A stretch of 64,000 nucleotides of DNA from Flavobacterium quisquiliarum (GTDB taxonomy: Bacteria; Bacteroidota; Bacteroidia; Flavobacteriales; Flavobacteriaceae): contig NZ_WWEM01000040.1 of the NCBI RefSeq assembly GCF_019308285.1, forward strand, positions 105,040 to 169,039, given 5' to 3'. The position numbers were made by a program, and so were the translations under genes. Every line of letters starts with the position of its first letter. Positions within the stretch are counted from its first letter, which is position 1. This document shows positions 51,777 through 60,344 of this stretch, piece by piece. Under the pieces are notes generated by a model. That model was not told the DNA's origin and made no database searches. It was given only the letters and a program-made list of their open reading frames with translations.

Positions 51777-51801
51777 CTCTTATACTCAATCAATACATAC
51801 T

Positions 51802-51849
51802 AAAATGAGGCAATTTATTGTGGGCTATCTGCAATTGCTGCCTCATTTT
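51802..51849. promoter_or_regulatory. 11-bp inverted repeat upstream of the second rteC
   Basis: AAAATGAGGCA (51802-51812) and TGCCTCATTTT (51839-51849) form a perfect inverted repeat with a 26-nt spacer. It lies between the CopZ-like terminator and the rteC start at 51890, so it may be an operator or a second terminator. Confidence 0.45.
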
Positions 51850-51889
51850 GTGCTTTTTAATTGGTTTCATACTTTAAATTTCGCTTTCG

Positions 51890-52717
51890 ATGACAAATTA
51901 TTACCAAACTATAATAAACGAATTAGACGATAGAATTAACGAATTGACCTATGAGCCAAGTAATTCATTGATATCGTATGAAAATGCAATTATATTAGTC
52001 TTGCAGAAACTTGAGGAGATAAAAAAATACATTAAGAAGAATGGATTTAAAGATGATGAAGCCGAAATACTTTTTTTCAAACAGCTAAAGCCTCAATTAG
52101 TATCGAAGCTCATCTACTTCAATGCCATTTACAAGATTGAAACAAAAAGACCACGAGGCGGCGATAAAATCATCAAGAAATATCTGAATGTTGAGCTTTC
52201 CAAAATCAAGAGGTATTTCGATGCTAATTTGGAATTTTACAAGTATTACAGAACCAACAGCACTCATCTGGACTATAAATTCTTTTTACGTGGCAAGCAC
52301 GATATAAAGTTGAGTTTAGACACCTATTATTTTGAAGCAGACCATAATTTTGCAACCTCGCACGATTACAAGGTAGCTAAGATTATTGCCAACGACTTGA
52401 TACAGGTTTACCTCGAAGACCAGTTGAGCAATAACAATCAGAGAAAGCTACTTGAAACGCCTCCCCTAAACTGGACAGGTAGTAAAACTTCACTCATTGA
52501 GTTGATTTATTCGCTGCATTCGCAGGGTTCAATTGACAATGGTAATGCAGATATAAAAATCATCGCCAAGACTTTTGAAAATATATTTAATATTGACTTA
52601 GGGGATTTCTACCATTCCTATTTGGAACTGAAAGGCAGGAAGATAAACCGAACAAAGTTCCTCGATAGTCTTCGGGATGCACTTATCAAAAGGATGGACG
52701 AGCAAGACGAAAAATAA
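51890..52717 (+). CDS. rteC: RteC-family ICE regulator (second copy)
   Basis: A 275-residue RteC protein. It shares with the first copy at 13.1 kb the order FFKQLKPQLVSKLIYFNAIYKIET, FYKYYRTNSTHLDYKFFLRGKHD, HDYKVAKIIANDLIQVYL and WTGSKTSLIELIYSLHSQGS. Overall similarity by eye is moderate, so this is not a recent duplication. It sits at the outer edge of the ICE cargo, transcribed toward the chromosome and closed by a strong terminator. It could regulate excision, or belong to a second, decayed element. Confidence 0.85.
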   Translation: MTNYYQTIINELDDRINELTYEPSNSLISYENAIILVLQKLEEIKKYIKKNGFKDDEAEILFFKQLKPQLVSKLIYFNAIYKIETKRPRGGDKIIKKYLNVELSKIKRYFDANLEFYKYYRTNSTHLDYKFFLRGKHDIKLSLDTYYFEADHNFATSHDYKVAKIIANDLIQVYLEDQLSNNNQRKLLETPPLNWTGSKTSLIELIYSLHSQGSIDNGNADIKIIAKTFENIFNIDLGDFYHSYLELKGRKINRTKFLDSLRDALIKRMDEQDEK

Positions 52718-52752
52718 AGGTAAAGTTTCACTGCTTTACCTTTATTTTTTAT
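52716..52752 (+). terminator. Terminator of the second rteC
   Basis: AAAGGTAAAG (52716-52725) and CTTTACCTTT (52734-52743) form a perfect 10-bp stem that overlaps the stop codon and is followed by a T-rich tract. Confidence 0.8.
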
Positions 52753-52904
52753 ACATTTGCAGTAATGATTTACAAGGTAATTGAATGAAAGCAAGTGTAG
52801 TAAGCACCATTACTAAATCGTTACCGATAACTCTTTCGGTTCTTGTAAACTACTCTTTATTAGTCAGTTTTGACTAAATTAATCTTTTTAGACAAAAATA
52901 AAAT

Positions 52905-53321
52905 ATGCGCTTATTTCTATTTATCTGTCTTTTAATAGTTTCTTGCAATTCGAAAGAAAACAAAGAAAAATACAATCGTAAATCCTATCGTGCTGTAAAT
53001 AATAAAGATACGGCTGTTTTGGACATTAAGATTAATGACAAACGCTTTTACGGAAGATATGAAATCTCACATTACAGAACAGGCAAAGATTCCGGAGATG
53101 TCAGAGGTGATTTAAGAGGCGATACACTTCGTGGTGATTATCATTATATTTCATTTGGCGGAGGCTGGAAAAGAGTTCCAATTGCACTTTTAAAGAAAGA
53201 TAATAAACTAATTTTAGGAAAAGGGGTTATCGGAACGTATTTTAATCTTCCCTGCTTTGTTCCAGATGTTCCTATTGAATATAATAATTCGGAATTTGTT
53301 TTTGAAGAAGTGACTAAATAA
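52905..53321 (+). CDS. Small predicted lipoprotein, unknown function
   Basis: A 138-residue protein with signal peptide and lipobox (LLIVSC, Cys14). The mature part is beta-rich with a repetitive acidic/glycine segment (DSGDVRGDLRGDTLRGDYHY). I recognise no family. It is the first gene with the AT-rich composition of the chromosomal flank and lies alone between the ICE edge and a long palindromic repeat. Confidence 0.65.
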   Translation: MRLFLFICLLIVSCNSKENKEKYNRKSYRAVNNKDTAVLDIKINDKRFYGRYEISHYRTGKDSGDVRGDLRGDTLRGDYHYISFGGGWKRVPIALLKKDNKLILGKGVIGTYFNLPCFVPDVPIEYNNSEFVFEEVTK

Positions 53322-53335
53322 TCTCAAATTCAAAA

Positions 53336-53460
53336 GTTTAACCGCAAAGAACGCAAAGATTTACGCAAGGTTCGCAAAGTTTTTTACACAAAGCTTTGCG
53401 AACTTTGCGTTTTTATAAAACCTTGTGTAGTAAAAAAACTTGCATTCTTTGCGGTTAAAC
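53336..53460. repeat. Nested palindromic intergenic repeat
   Basis: The outer arms GTTTAACCGCAAAGAA (53336-53351) and TTCTTTGCGGTTAAAC (53445-53460) are a perfect 16-bp inverted repeat. The inner arms CGCAAGGTTCGCAAAG (53364-53379) and CTTTGCGAACTTTGCG (53394-53409) match with one mismatch. The GCAAAG unit recurs throughout. It lies between convergent genes. This resembles dispersed repeats of Flavobacterium genomes and may act as a bidirectional terminator. Confidence 0.75.
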
Positions 53461-53468
53461 AAAAAAAC

Positions 53469-54725
53469 TCATTCAAATTTCCCTATAGTAGAAGGAAGTT
53501 CAAATATTTCCAGATCAAAATATTTTACAGAAGCCATCACGTGATCGAAAATATCCGCCATAATGTATTCGTAGTTTGCCCAACGTTTATCACTTGAGAA
53601 AACATAAATTTCTAAAGGAACTCCGTGCGCTGTTGACTGCAATTGCCTGCACATAATATGCATGTCTTTGTTCAGTCCCGGATGGTTAACTAAATACTGC
53701 ATGATATATTTTCTAAACAAACCTAAATTGGTCATATTTCGACCATTTAGCGAAAGCGTTTTGTCAACACCTCTTAAATCATTATATCTGTCGATTTCAG
53801 TCTGTCTGCTGTCGATATAAGACGTTATTAGTTGCACTTTTCTTAATTGTTCTAAATCTTCATCATTTAAAAAACGAATGGTGCTGCTTTTGATTAAAAC
53901 ATGTCTCTTGATACGTCTTCCTTCAGATTTCTGCATCCCGCGCCAGTTCTGAAACGAATCCGAACTTAAAGCATACGTTGGAATTGTGGTAATGGTATTA
54001 TCAAAATTTCGAACTTTTACTGTTGTCAAATTGATTTCGATAACATCTCCATCGGCACCAAATTTGTCCATTGTAATCCAGTCGCCAATACGAACCATAT
54101 CATTTATGGCAACCTGAACACTTGAAACAAATCCCAAAATTGTATCTCTGAAAATCAAAATAATAATGGCTGAAAGTGTTCCTAGAATAGTTAGCAATTC
54201 GCCTTTTTTGATTCCGAACAAAGTCGAAATAATCATCGCAACTCCAAAAATCCAGAGCACAATCATAATAACCTGAACGAAACTATCAATTGGCTTGTCG
54301 CTGTATTCCGGTTTTTGTTTTAAATAGTCTCGCAACGAATTAAAAACAGTTCGAACAATCCATAATCCTAGCAGAACGATATATACACCAACTATTTTTC
54401 CGAAAATTAATTCCCAATATTCGTATTTATCTAAAATGACGGGAACTGCTTTATAAATAAAGAAAAACGGAATTAGATAAGCTGTATATCTGGTTGTTTT
54501 GTTTTGAATTAAATAATCGTCAAACTTTGTTTTGGTACGCTGTGCAAAAACGGCCGTCAAAGTGACTAATATAAATTTGGCTGCATAATAAATTATATAG
54601 GCCAGAGCTATTAAAATAGCAATATTAAAGATTAAACTGGTATAAGACGCAACATTACGACTCATTCCCCAATCTCTGAAAACGGGATATAAAAAATTAA
54701 ATATTTTATCCAAAAGCTTATGCAT
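53469..54725 (-). CDS. MscS-family mechanosensitive channel
   Basis: A 418-residue membrane protein of the YbdG/MscS type that opens under membrane tension to release solutes. It has five predicted transmembrane segments, of which the last forms the pore helix leading to FRDTILGFVSSVQVAINDMVRIGDWI. The cytoplasmic beta domain follows (GADGDVIEINLTTVKVRNFDNTITTIPTYAL). Its start overlaps the end of the DUF3817 gene by 8 bp, so the two form an operon. Confidence 0.9.
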   Translation of the reverse strand: MHKLLDKIFNFLYPVFRDWGMSRNVASYTSLIFNIAILIALAYIIYYAAKFILVTLTAVFAQRTKTKFDDYLIQNKTTRYTAYLIPFFFIYKAVPVILDKYEYWELIFGKIVGVYIVLLGLWIVRTVFNSLRDYLKQKPEYSDKPIDSFVQVIMIVLWIFGVAMIISTLFGIKKGELLTILGTLSAIIILIFRDTILGFVSSVQVAINDMVRIGDWITMDKFGADGDVIEINLTTVKVRNFDNTITTIPTYALSSDSFQNWRGMQKSEGRRIKRHVLIKSSTIRFLNDEDLEQLRKVQLITSYIDSRQTEIDRYNDLRGVDKTLSLNGRNMTNLGLFRKYIMQYLVNHPGLNKDMHIMCRQLQSTAHGVPLEIYVFSSDKRWANYEYIMADIFDHVMASVKYFDLEIFELPSTIGKFE

Positions 54726-55011
54726 TTGCTTTAGTTTCTAAATACTTTTTCTCAATATAAAAAGTTCCAAAAGGAATAAGTGAAGCAACCAGAATAATGA
54801 CGAAAGTTTTTAAATCCCAATTCATTGATTTTTTCAATAAAAAAGCCAGAAGGATATAGCCAATAAATAACACTCCATGTGTCATTCCTAAAGGACGTAA
54901 TAATGTATGATAAAGTTCAGGATTATTATTTTTGATAATCAACATATTAGCAAATAATACTAAATAAGAGATTCCCTCTAAAATTGCGGTAACTTTGAAA
55001 ATCTTGAGCAT
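54718..55011 (-). CDS. DUF3817 membrane protein
   Basis: A 97-residue integral membrane protein with three hydrophobic helices. It matches DUF3817: KVTAILEGISYLVLFANML, then PLGMTHGVLFIGYILLA and LIPFGTFYIEKKYL. The family is common in Bacteroidetes and Actinobacteria and its function is unknown. It is the first gene of an operon with the MscS channel. Confidence 0.82.
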   Translation of the reverse strand: MLKIFKVTAILEGISYLVLFANMLIIKNNNPELYHTLLRPLGMTHGVLFIGYILLAFLLKKSMNWDLKTFVIILVASLIPFGTFYIEKKYLETKANA

Positions 55012-55114
55012 GTATATATTTTTTAAGTTTATGCGCGCAAAATTAAGTAATATCGTTGGTTTTTGAGGTATTTGTTAAGAAAGTAATTTACTTTTGTAAT
55101 CTTAAGTTTTGATA

Positions 55115-55648
55115 ATGAGTAAAAGAGATTTAAAAAAATATTTAGGCGAATTGACTAAGGAACAATTAGAAGAACAACTAATTGAATTGTATGAAAAATT
55201 TGCTCCTGTAAAAACCTATTACGACTTTGTTTTTAATCCGAAGGAAGACAAATTACTTCAGGAAGCAAAAGTCAAAATCTCACACGAATATTTCCCTATT
55301 AAAAAACCAGGAGCAAGATGGCGTCCAAAAGCCAAAATGCGAAGATCTGTTGCGCAGAAATTGATCAAACATTTTATAACGCTTGGAGTCGATTCTTTTG
55401 TTTTGGCTGATATTATGTTGTACAATATCGAAATTGCCCAAACCTATTCTTCTCAAAATTTCATCAAGCAGGAATTATTCTACAAAAGCATCTTTAATTC
55501 TTTTGAACAAGCTGTTAATTTTATCGTCTCAAATGGAATTTTTAATGATTTTAAATTGCGAATTAATGGTGTTTTGGAAGAAACTGTAGACCAAAAATGG
55601 AAAAATAAGTACGATTTTGAGGCCATTTTAGAGAAAATCGACTACTAA
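55115..55648 (+). CDS. DUF6155 family protein
   Basis: A 177-residue cytosolic, helical, basic protein. The N-terminus MSKRDLKKYLGELTKEQLEE and the KTYYDFVFNPKE segment fit the DUF6155 family as I remember it. I chose the ATG at 55115; the open frame begins two codons earlier at a TTG. No catalytic motif is visible. It stands alone between the DUF3817 and helicase genes. Confidence 0.65.
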   Translation: MSKRDLKKYLGELTKEQLEEQLIELYEKFAPVKTYYDFVFNPKEDKLLQEAKVKISHEYFPIKKPGARWRPKAKMRRSVAQKLIKHFITLGVDSFVLADIMLYNIEIAQTYSSQNFIKQELFYKSIFNSFEQAVNFIVSNGIFNDFKLRINGVLEETVDQKWKNKYDFEAILEKIDY

Positions 55649-55729
55649 ACACCCTTCTCATAAAAAATCTTAGTTTAAAAAAAACATTTATTTTAGGTTA
55701 AAAAAAGATGAATAACTGTTTTTTCGGTG

Positions 55730-55737
55730 TATTTTTG
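55730..55737 (+). promoter_or_regulatory. -7 element of the DEAD/DEAH helicase gene
   Basis: TATTTTTG matches the Bacteroidetes -7 consensus TAnnTTTG and lies 20 bp before the ATG at 55758. It is a chromosomal promoter with the usual first T, in contrast to the G-initial -7 elements of the metal regulon. Confidence 0.5.
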
Positions 55738-55757
55738 CAAAAATCCAAAAATAAACA

Positions 55758-57296
55758 ATGTCTCAAAACACTTTAGAAATACAAAGAGAAGAGAAAAAAG
55801 AGCTGTATGCATACCAAAAAGGCGATATTGATGCCATTTTTGACCGTTTAGATAATGCTCCTCCGAAACATCATTTACTGTATCAACTTCCAACAGGAGG
55901 AGGAAAAACGGTAATATTTTCTGAAATCGTTCGCCGCTATTTGTCACACAATGATAAAAAAGTGGTGGTTTTAACGCACCGTATCGAATTATGTAAACAA
56001 ACTTCAAAAATGTTGACTGGTTTTGGCGTTACAAACAAAATAATCAATAGTAAAGTAAAAGAACTGCCAGACCAAAATGATTTTTCTTGTTTTGTGGCGA
56101 TGGTCGAAACTTTAAAAAACCGTATTAATGATGAAAAACTTCATTTAGACAATATCGGTTTGGTTATTATTGATGAGGCGCATTACAATTCCTTTAGAAA
56201 ATTATTAAACTCCTTTAAAAATGCTTTTATTCTTGGAGTAACAGCAACACCTTTGAGCTCTAATATAAAGCTGCCAATGCACCAAAGCTACAATGAGCTT
56301 ATTGTAGGAGACACTATTGGATCATTGATTGATAAAGGATTTTTGGCAAAAGCAACAACTTACAGTTATGATGTTGGATTAACTTCATTAAAGGTTGGGA
56401 TCAACGGTGATTATACAGTAAAATCATCTGATGATTTGTATACCAATACTTTAATGCAGGAAAAATTGCTTCATGCTTATACTGAACGATCTTTAGGTAA
56501 GAAAACGTTGATTTTCAACAACGGTATACATACTTCTTTATACGTTTATGAAACCTTTAGAGAAGCAGGTTACGATATTAGACACCTTGATAATACAAGT
56601 AGTTCTGAAGAACGTAAAGATATATTACAATGGTTTAAAAAGACTCCTGACGCAATTTTGACTTCTGTCGGAATTTTGACAACTGGTTTTGATGAACCAA
56701 CTGTAGAAACAATTATCTTAAATAGAGCAACAAAATCGTTGACTTTATATTTCCAAATGATCGGTCGTGGTTCTCGTAAATTACCTGGAAAAGATGAATT
56801 TACAGTAATCGATTTAGGAAACAATGCTGCACGTTTTGGTTTATGGAGCGATCCTGTAAACTGGCAGCATATTTTTAAATCGCCGGAGTTTTATTTGGAA
56901 AACCTTCGTGATGACCAAGAAATTGAGATGTTTTTCAAATACAGCATGCCAGCTGAGTTACGTGCTAAATTCAGCAAAACGGCCGATGTGAGTTTTGATG
57001 TTGATGAAGAGCACAAATTAATCATCAAGCAAAATCTTCGTTCTAAAGTTGTTTTAGATAAATCTTTAGATCAGCATGCCGGAATGTGCGTTGATAATAC
57101 AGAAACACTTCAGGAAGCTAAAATGCTGGCAAAAGAACTGGATGATGATATTGAAGATCGTATCAAACGTTATTCAAAATGTTTAAGCCAATGTAGTAAA
57201 AACTACCGCGAATGGCTGGTTGATGATTACAAACAAAGATTAACTTTATTAATTGGTAAAAAGTATCGTGAGAAAATCATGAATGAGCCAGATTGA
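55758..57296 (+). CDS. Superfamily 2 DEAD/DEAH-box helicase (RadD/SSL2-like)
   Basis: A 512-residue helicase with motif I LPTGGGKTVIFS near residue 45, motif II IDEAHYNSF near 138, motif III GVTATPL, a C-terminal RecA-like domain and motif VI QMIGRGSRKLPGKDEF near 335. The layout resembles type III restriction-subunit-like and RadD-type DNA helicases. It has a short C-terminal domain of unknown function with Cys-containing SKCLSQCSKNY. Role in DNA repair inferred. Confidence 0.88.
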   Translation: MSQNTLEIQREEKKELYAYQKGDIDAIFDRLDNAPPKHHLLYQLPTGGGKTVIFSEIVRRYLSHNDKKVVVLTHRIELCKQTSKMLTGFGVTNKIINSKVKELPDQNDFSCFVAMVETLKNRINDEKLHLDNIGLVIIDEAHYNSFRKLLNSFKNAFILGVTATPLSSNIKLPMHQSYNELIVGDTIGSLIDKGFLAKATTYSYDVGLTSLKVGINGDYTVKSSDDLYTNTLMQEKLLHAYTERSLGKKTLIFNNGIHTSLYVYETFREAGYDIRHLDNTSSSEERKDILQWFKKTPDAILTSVGILTTGFDEPTVETIILNRATKSLTLYFQMIGRGSRKLPGKDEFTVIDLGNNAARFGLWSDPVNWQHIFKSPEFYLENLRDDQEIEMFFKYSMPAELRAKFSKTADVSFDVDEEHKLIIKQNLRSKVVLDKSLDQHAGMCVDNTETLQEAKMLAKELDDDIEDRIKRYSKCLSQCSKNYREWLVDDYKQRLTLLIGKKYREKIMNEPD

Positions 57297-57314
57297 TAAT
57301 TTAAAAGTTTAATT

Positions 57315-57449
57315 GTTTCAGGTTTCATGTTTCAAGTTGTTGGAATCTAAAATATTATCATAATTATAAAAGGAGAAATAGCATTTCAAAGCAAATGTAA
57401 TTTCTCCTTTCAACTTATTAAGTTTTTGGTGTAACTTGAAACCTGAAAC
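57315..57449. repeat. Inverted-repeat intergenic element
   Basis: GTTTCAGGTTTC...TTTCAAGTT (57315-57338) is complementary, with a 7-nt interruption, to AACTTGAAACCTGAAAC (57433-57449). Inside it a second perfect hairpin, AAAGGAGAAAT (57369-57379) with ATTTCTCCTTT (57400-57410), can end transcription of the upstream helicase gene. Confidence 0.7.
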
Positions 57450-57468
57450 TTTAAACAAATTAAAGAAC

Positions 57469-58803
57469 ATGTCTAAACAATTCTCAACATTAGGACTTTC
57501 AGCGCCAATTCTAAAAGCTTTAGGCGAATTAAATATCGTTGAACCCACTGAAATTCAACAAAAAACAATTCCGCTTTTACTATCTGAAAATCATGATATT
57601 GTAGGTTTAGCAAAAACCGGAACAGGAAAAACAGCTGCTTTTGGACTTCCATTACTACAATTAGTTAATGCAGAATCAACAACAGTTCAAGCAGTAATTT
57701 TGGTACCAACAAGAGAACTAGGACAGCAGATTGTTAGAAACTTAGAAGGTTTTTCAAAATATATTCCAAGTATATCTATTGCTTCCATTTGTGGAGGAAC
57801 TCCAATAAAACCGCAAATCGAAAGATTAAAAGAAGGAGCACAGATTGTGGTAGCAACTCCTGGACGTTTAATAGATTTGATTCAGCGCAAAGCAATTGAT
57901 TTAAAAACTACTGAATATTTAGTTTTAGACGAGGCAGACGAAATGATAGCCATTCTAAAAGAAGGTTTGGACGAAATTGTTGCAGAACTTCCTAAAAAAC
58001 GCCGTACTTTATTGTTCTCCGCTACACTTCCAGGCGCTATCAAACAATTGATTCAGAATTATTTGAATAAAAATGTAGTGCAGCTAAGCGCCAATATGGA
58101 AACTGTTGGAAACGAAGGAATAGATCATGAATATATTGTGGTTGACCCAATTGAAAAATTAGAAGTCTTAATGCATTTCTTAAATTCAAGAGATGGAGAA
58201 AGAGGAATTATTTTCTGTAAAACGAAAGCTGCTGTAAATAAACTGGCTAAAAATCTGGCAATCAATAAATTTTCGTCTGGAGCACTTCATGGAAGTTTGA
58301 CACAAGGAATTCGCGATAGAATAATGGAACAGTTTCGTGAAGGACATATTAATATTTTGGTTGCAACCGATTTAGCAGCAAGAGGAATAGATGTAAAGGA
58401 GATTTCGTATGTAATTAACTACCACTTACCTGACACTTACGAAAATTATGTACATCGAAGCGGAAGAACCGCAAGGGCAGGGGCAAAAGGACTTTCGTTA
58501 ACTGTATTACAACAAGAAGAAGTTTTCGAAATTGCTGATTTTGAAAGAGAATTGGGAATTAAATTTTCTGAGTTCAAAAAACCAACTGCAGCGAGTCTTG
58601 AAGAAAATAATATGCTTTTATGGGCCAAACAAATCTTCAAAACAAAACCAAATCATGATCTTTCTGCCGATTTAAAAACAAAAGTGAAAACCGTTTTTCA
58701 TCATTTAACGAAAGAAGAACTAATCGAGAAATTAATGGCGAGTTATGTCTTACAGAACAAAATCGATATAGTTGATAAAACAGTTAAAAAATTCAAAAAG
58801 TAA
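57469..58803 (+). CDS. DEAD-box RNA helicase
   Basis: A 444-residue ATP-dependent RNA helicase of the DbpA/RhlE type. It has the Q motif (NIVEPTEIQQKTIP), motif I AKTGTGKTAAFG, PTRELGQQ, motif II LDEADEMI, motif III SAT, and motif VI HRSGRTARAG. A basic C-terminal tail follows. I chose the ATG at 57469 (MSKQFST); the open frame starts 33 bp upstream inside the intergenic repeat. It probably helps ribosome assembly or mRNA turnover. Confidence 0.9.
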   Translation: MSKQFSTLGLSAPILKALGELNIVEPTEIQQKTIPLLLSENHDIVGLAKTGTGKTAAFGLPLLQLVNAESTTVQAVILVPTRELGQQIVRNLEGFSKYIPSISIASICGGTPIKPQIERLKEGAQIVVATPGRLIDLIQRKAIDLKTTEYLVLDEADEMIAILKEGLDEIVAELPKKRRTLLFSATLPGAIKQLIQNYLNKNVVQLSANMETVGNEGIDHEYIVVDPIEKLEVLMHFLNSRDGERGIIFCKTKAAVNKLAKNLAINKFSSGALHGSLTQGIRDRIMEQFREGHINILVATDLAARGIDVKEISYVINYHLPDTYENYVHRSGRTARAGAKGLSLTVLQQEEVFEIADFERELGIKFSEFKKPTAASLEENNMLLWAKQIFKTKPNHDLSADLKTKVKTVFHHLTKEELIEKLMASYVLQNKIDIVDKTVKKFKK

Positions 58804-58883
58804 ATAATATGACTTTTGTCATTGTATATTAAAGTTGTACTTTTATAAGGAATTATTCTATAATCCTATTAATTACAACCTAT

Positions 58884-60149
58884 ATGAAAATAGTCATTAT
58901 TGGAGGCGGATTTGCAGGAATCAATCTAGCAAAAGAGCTTGTAAATCAGCCTCAAATACAAGTAACCCTTGTAGACAAAAATAATTATAACTTTTTCCCA
59001 CCACTTATATATCAAGTTGCTACGGCATTTTTAGAGCCTTCCAGCATCAGTTATCCTTTTAGGAAATTTTTCGCTGGTAAAAAGAATCTTAGTTTTCGTT
59101 TAGGCGAATTACTATCTGTTTCCCCTACTGAAAAGAAAATCACTTTAAGCAACGGCGATTTAGAATATGATTACCTTGTTTTTGCTACTGGAGCAGAAAC
59201 AAGCTATTTTGGCATGGAAAACGTAATGAAAAATGCCATTCCGATGAAAACCTTAAATGATGCCATCGTAATGCGTAATACACTGCTTAAAAACCTTGAA
59301 AAAGCGGCCATTTGTAAAGACATGCGCAAAAGACGTAAATTACTTACAATTGTAGTAGCAGGAGGGGGGCCGACAGGAGTGGAGGTTTCTGGTATGTTTG
59401 CCGAAATGCGAAAAAACATCCTTTTAAAAGAGTATCCTGAATTAGATACTTCTGCAAGCAACGTTTATTTAGTTGATGGAGGCGATGCTTTATTAGCACC
59501 AATGAGCAAAGAATCTCAAAAAGATACTTTGGAAGCCTTAACTAAATTAGGAGTTGTAGTAAAATTAAATACCAAGGTAGTTGATTATGTTGATGATACA
59601 GTAATGTTTGAAAACGGAGAAACCATCAAAACCAAAAATTTAATTTGGGCTGCGGGAGTTTCGGCTAAAATTTTCGAAGGAATTCCAAAAGAAAGTTATG
59701 GTCGCGGAAGACGTATGGCAACAGATGAATTTAACAAAGTAAATGGTGTAGATCATATTTATGCAATTGGTGATACTGCCATTACAGCCGGAGATAAAAA
59801 TTTCCCTGATGGACATCCGCAGGTTGCACAAGTTGCAATCCAACAAGGATTAAATCTGGCTAAGAACTTTAAAGCAATGGTTACGAATAAACCACTTAAA
59901 CCATTTGCTTACAACGATAAAGGATCAATGGCAATTATCGGAAAAGCAAAAGCTGTTGTGGATTTGCCAAGTCCAAAATGGCACTTTAAAGGTTTCTTTG
60001 CCTGGATTATTTGGTTGTTTATTCACTTAATTTCCTTGATCACTTATAGAAACAGATTAAATACTTTCTGGAATTGGATGGTGGCTTATTTCGCAAAAGA
60101 TCAATCTCTTAGAATGATCATTAGACCAGATAAGAAAACACAAAACTAA
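58884..60149 (+). CDS. Type II NADH dehydrogenase (NDH-2) family flavoprotein
   Basis: A 421-residue flavoprotein with the FAD dinucleotide motif VIIGGGFAGINLA at residues 3-15, a second NAD-binding glycine motif VVAGGGPTGVEVSG near 160 and the FAD-binding YAIGDTA near 291. A C-terminal hydrophobic segment (FFAWIIWLFIHLISLITY) anchors it to the inner membrane. It passes electrons from NADH to quinone without pumping protons. Confidence 0.9.
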   Translation: MKIVIIGGGFAGINLAKELVNQPQIQVTLVDKNNYNFFPPLIYQVATAFLEPSSISYPFRKFFAGKKNLSFRLGELLSVSPTEKKITLSNGDLEYDYLVFATGAETSYFGMENVMKNAIPMKTLNDAIVMRNTLLKNLEKAAICKDMRKRRKLLTIVVAGGGPTGVEVSGMFAEMRKNILLKEYPELDTSASNVYLVDGGDALLAPMSKESQKDTLEALTKLGVVVKLNTKVVDYVDDTVMFENGETIKTKNLIWAAGVSAKIFEGIPKESYGRGRRMATDEFNKVNGVDHIYAIGDTAITAGDKNFPDGHPQVAQVAIQQGLNLAKNFKAMVTNKPLKPFAYNDKGSMAIIGKAKAVVDLPSPKWHFKGFFAWIIWLFIHLISLITYRNRLNTFWNWMVAYFAKDQSLRMIIRPDKKTQN

Positions 60150-60157
60150 AAGAATAA

Positions 60158-60343
60158 AATTCCAATTTTTTAAATTCCAAATCCCAAGAGAATGTGTTAT
60201 AAAAAAGCCGAAATCTTAGATTTCGGCTTTTCGTTTATTGTAACTAAAATAACTTTTCAAGTTTTGGAATTTGGAATTTCAGTATTGGAATTTCTTTTCT
60301 CTTTTTTTGGAATTTGGAATTTCCATATTGGAATTTCTATTTT
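60158..60343. repeat. GGAATTTGGAATTTC-type intergenic repeat with terminator
   Basis: The left arm TTCCAATTTTTTAAATTCC (60159 onward) faces several right-hand copies of TTGGAATTTGGAATTTC and TATTGGAATTTC between 60258 and 60343. In between, AAAAGCCGAAATC (60203-60215) and GATTTCGGCTTTT (60219-60231) make a perfect 13-bp terminator stem. It separates the convergent NDH-2 and exporter genes. Confidence 0.7.
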
Positions 60344-60344
60344 T

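Larger units (their letters stand above)
1..52752. mobile_element. Integrative conjugative element with metal-resistance cargo (right part; left end outside window)
   Basis: The gene set TraG/VirD4 coupling protein, N6-methylase/helicase, DUF1896, TopB, DUF4099/DUF3945, two small HTH proteins and RteC is the conserved backbone of CTnDOT-like Bacteroidetes ICEs. It is followed by roughly 37 kb of heavy-metal cargo and a second RteC at 51.9 kb. Beyond about 52.75 kb the genes are chromosomal in character and AT-rich. No integrase, relaxase or tra operon is in the window, so those must lie to the left of position 1. The right boundary is inferred from gene content and composition only: no direct repeat or tRNA marks it. 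Confidence 0.7.

Noticed and set aside
52785..52877. 30-codon ORF as the start of an integrase gene
   Set aside because: The peptide MKASVVSTITKSLPITLSVL does not resemble tyrosine-recombinase N-termini and no continuation in other frames was seen.
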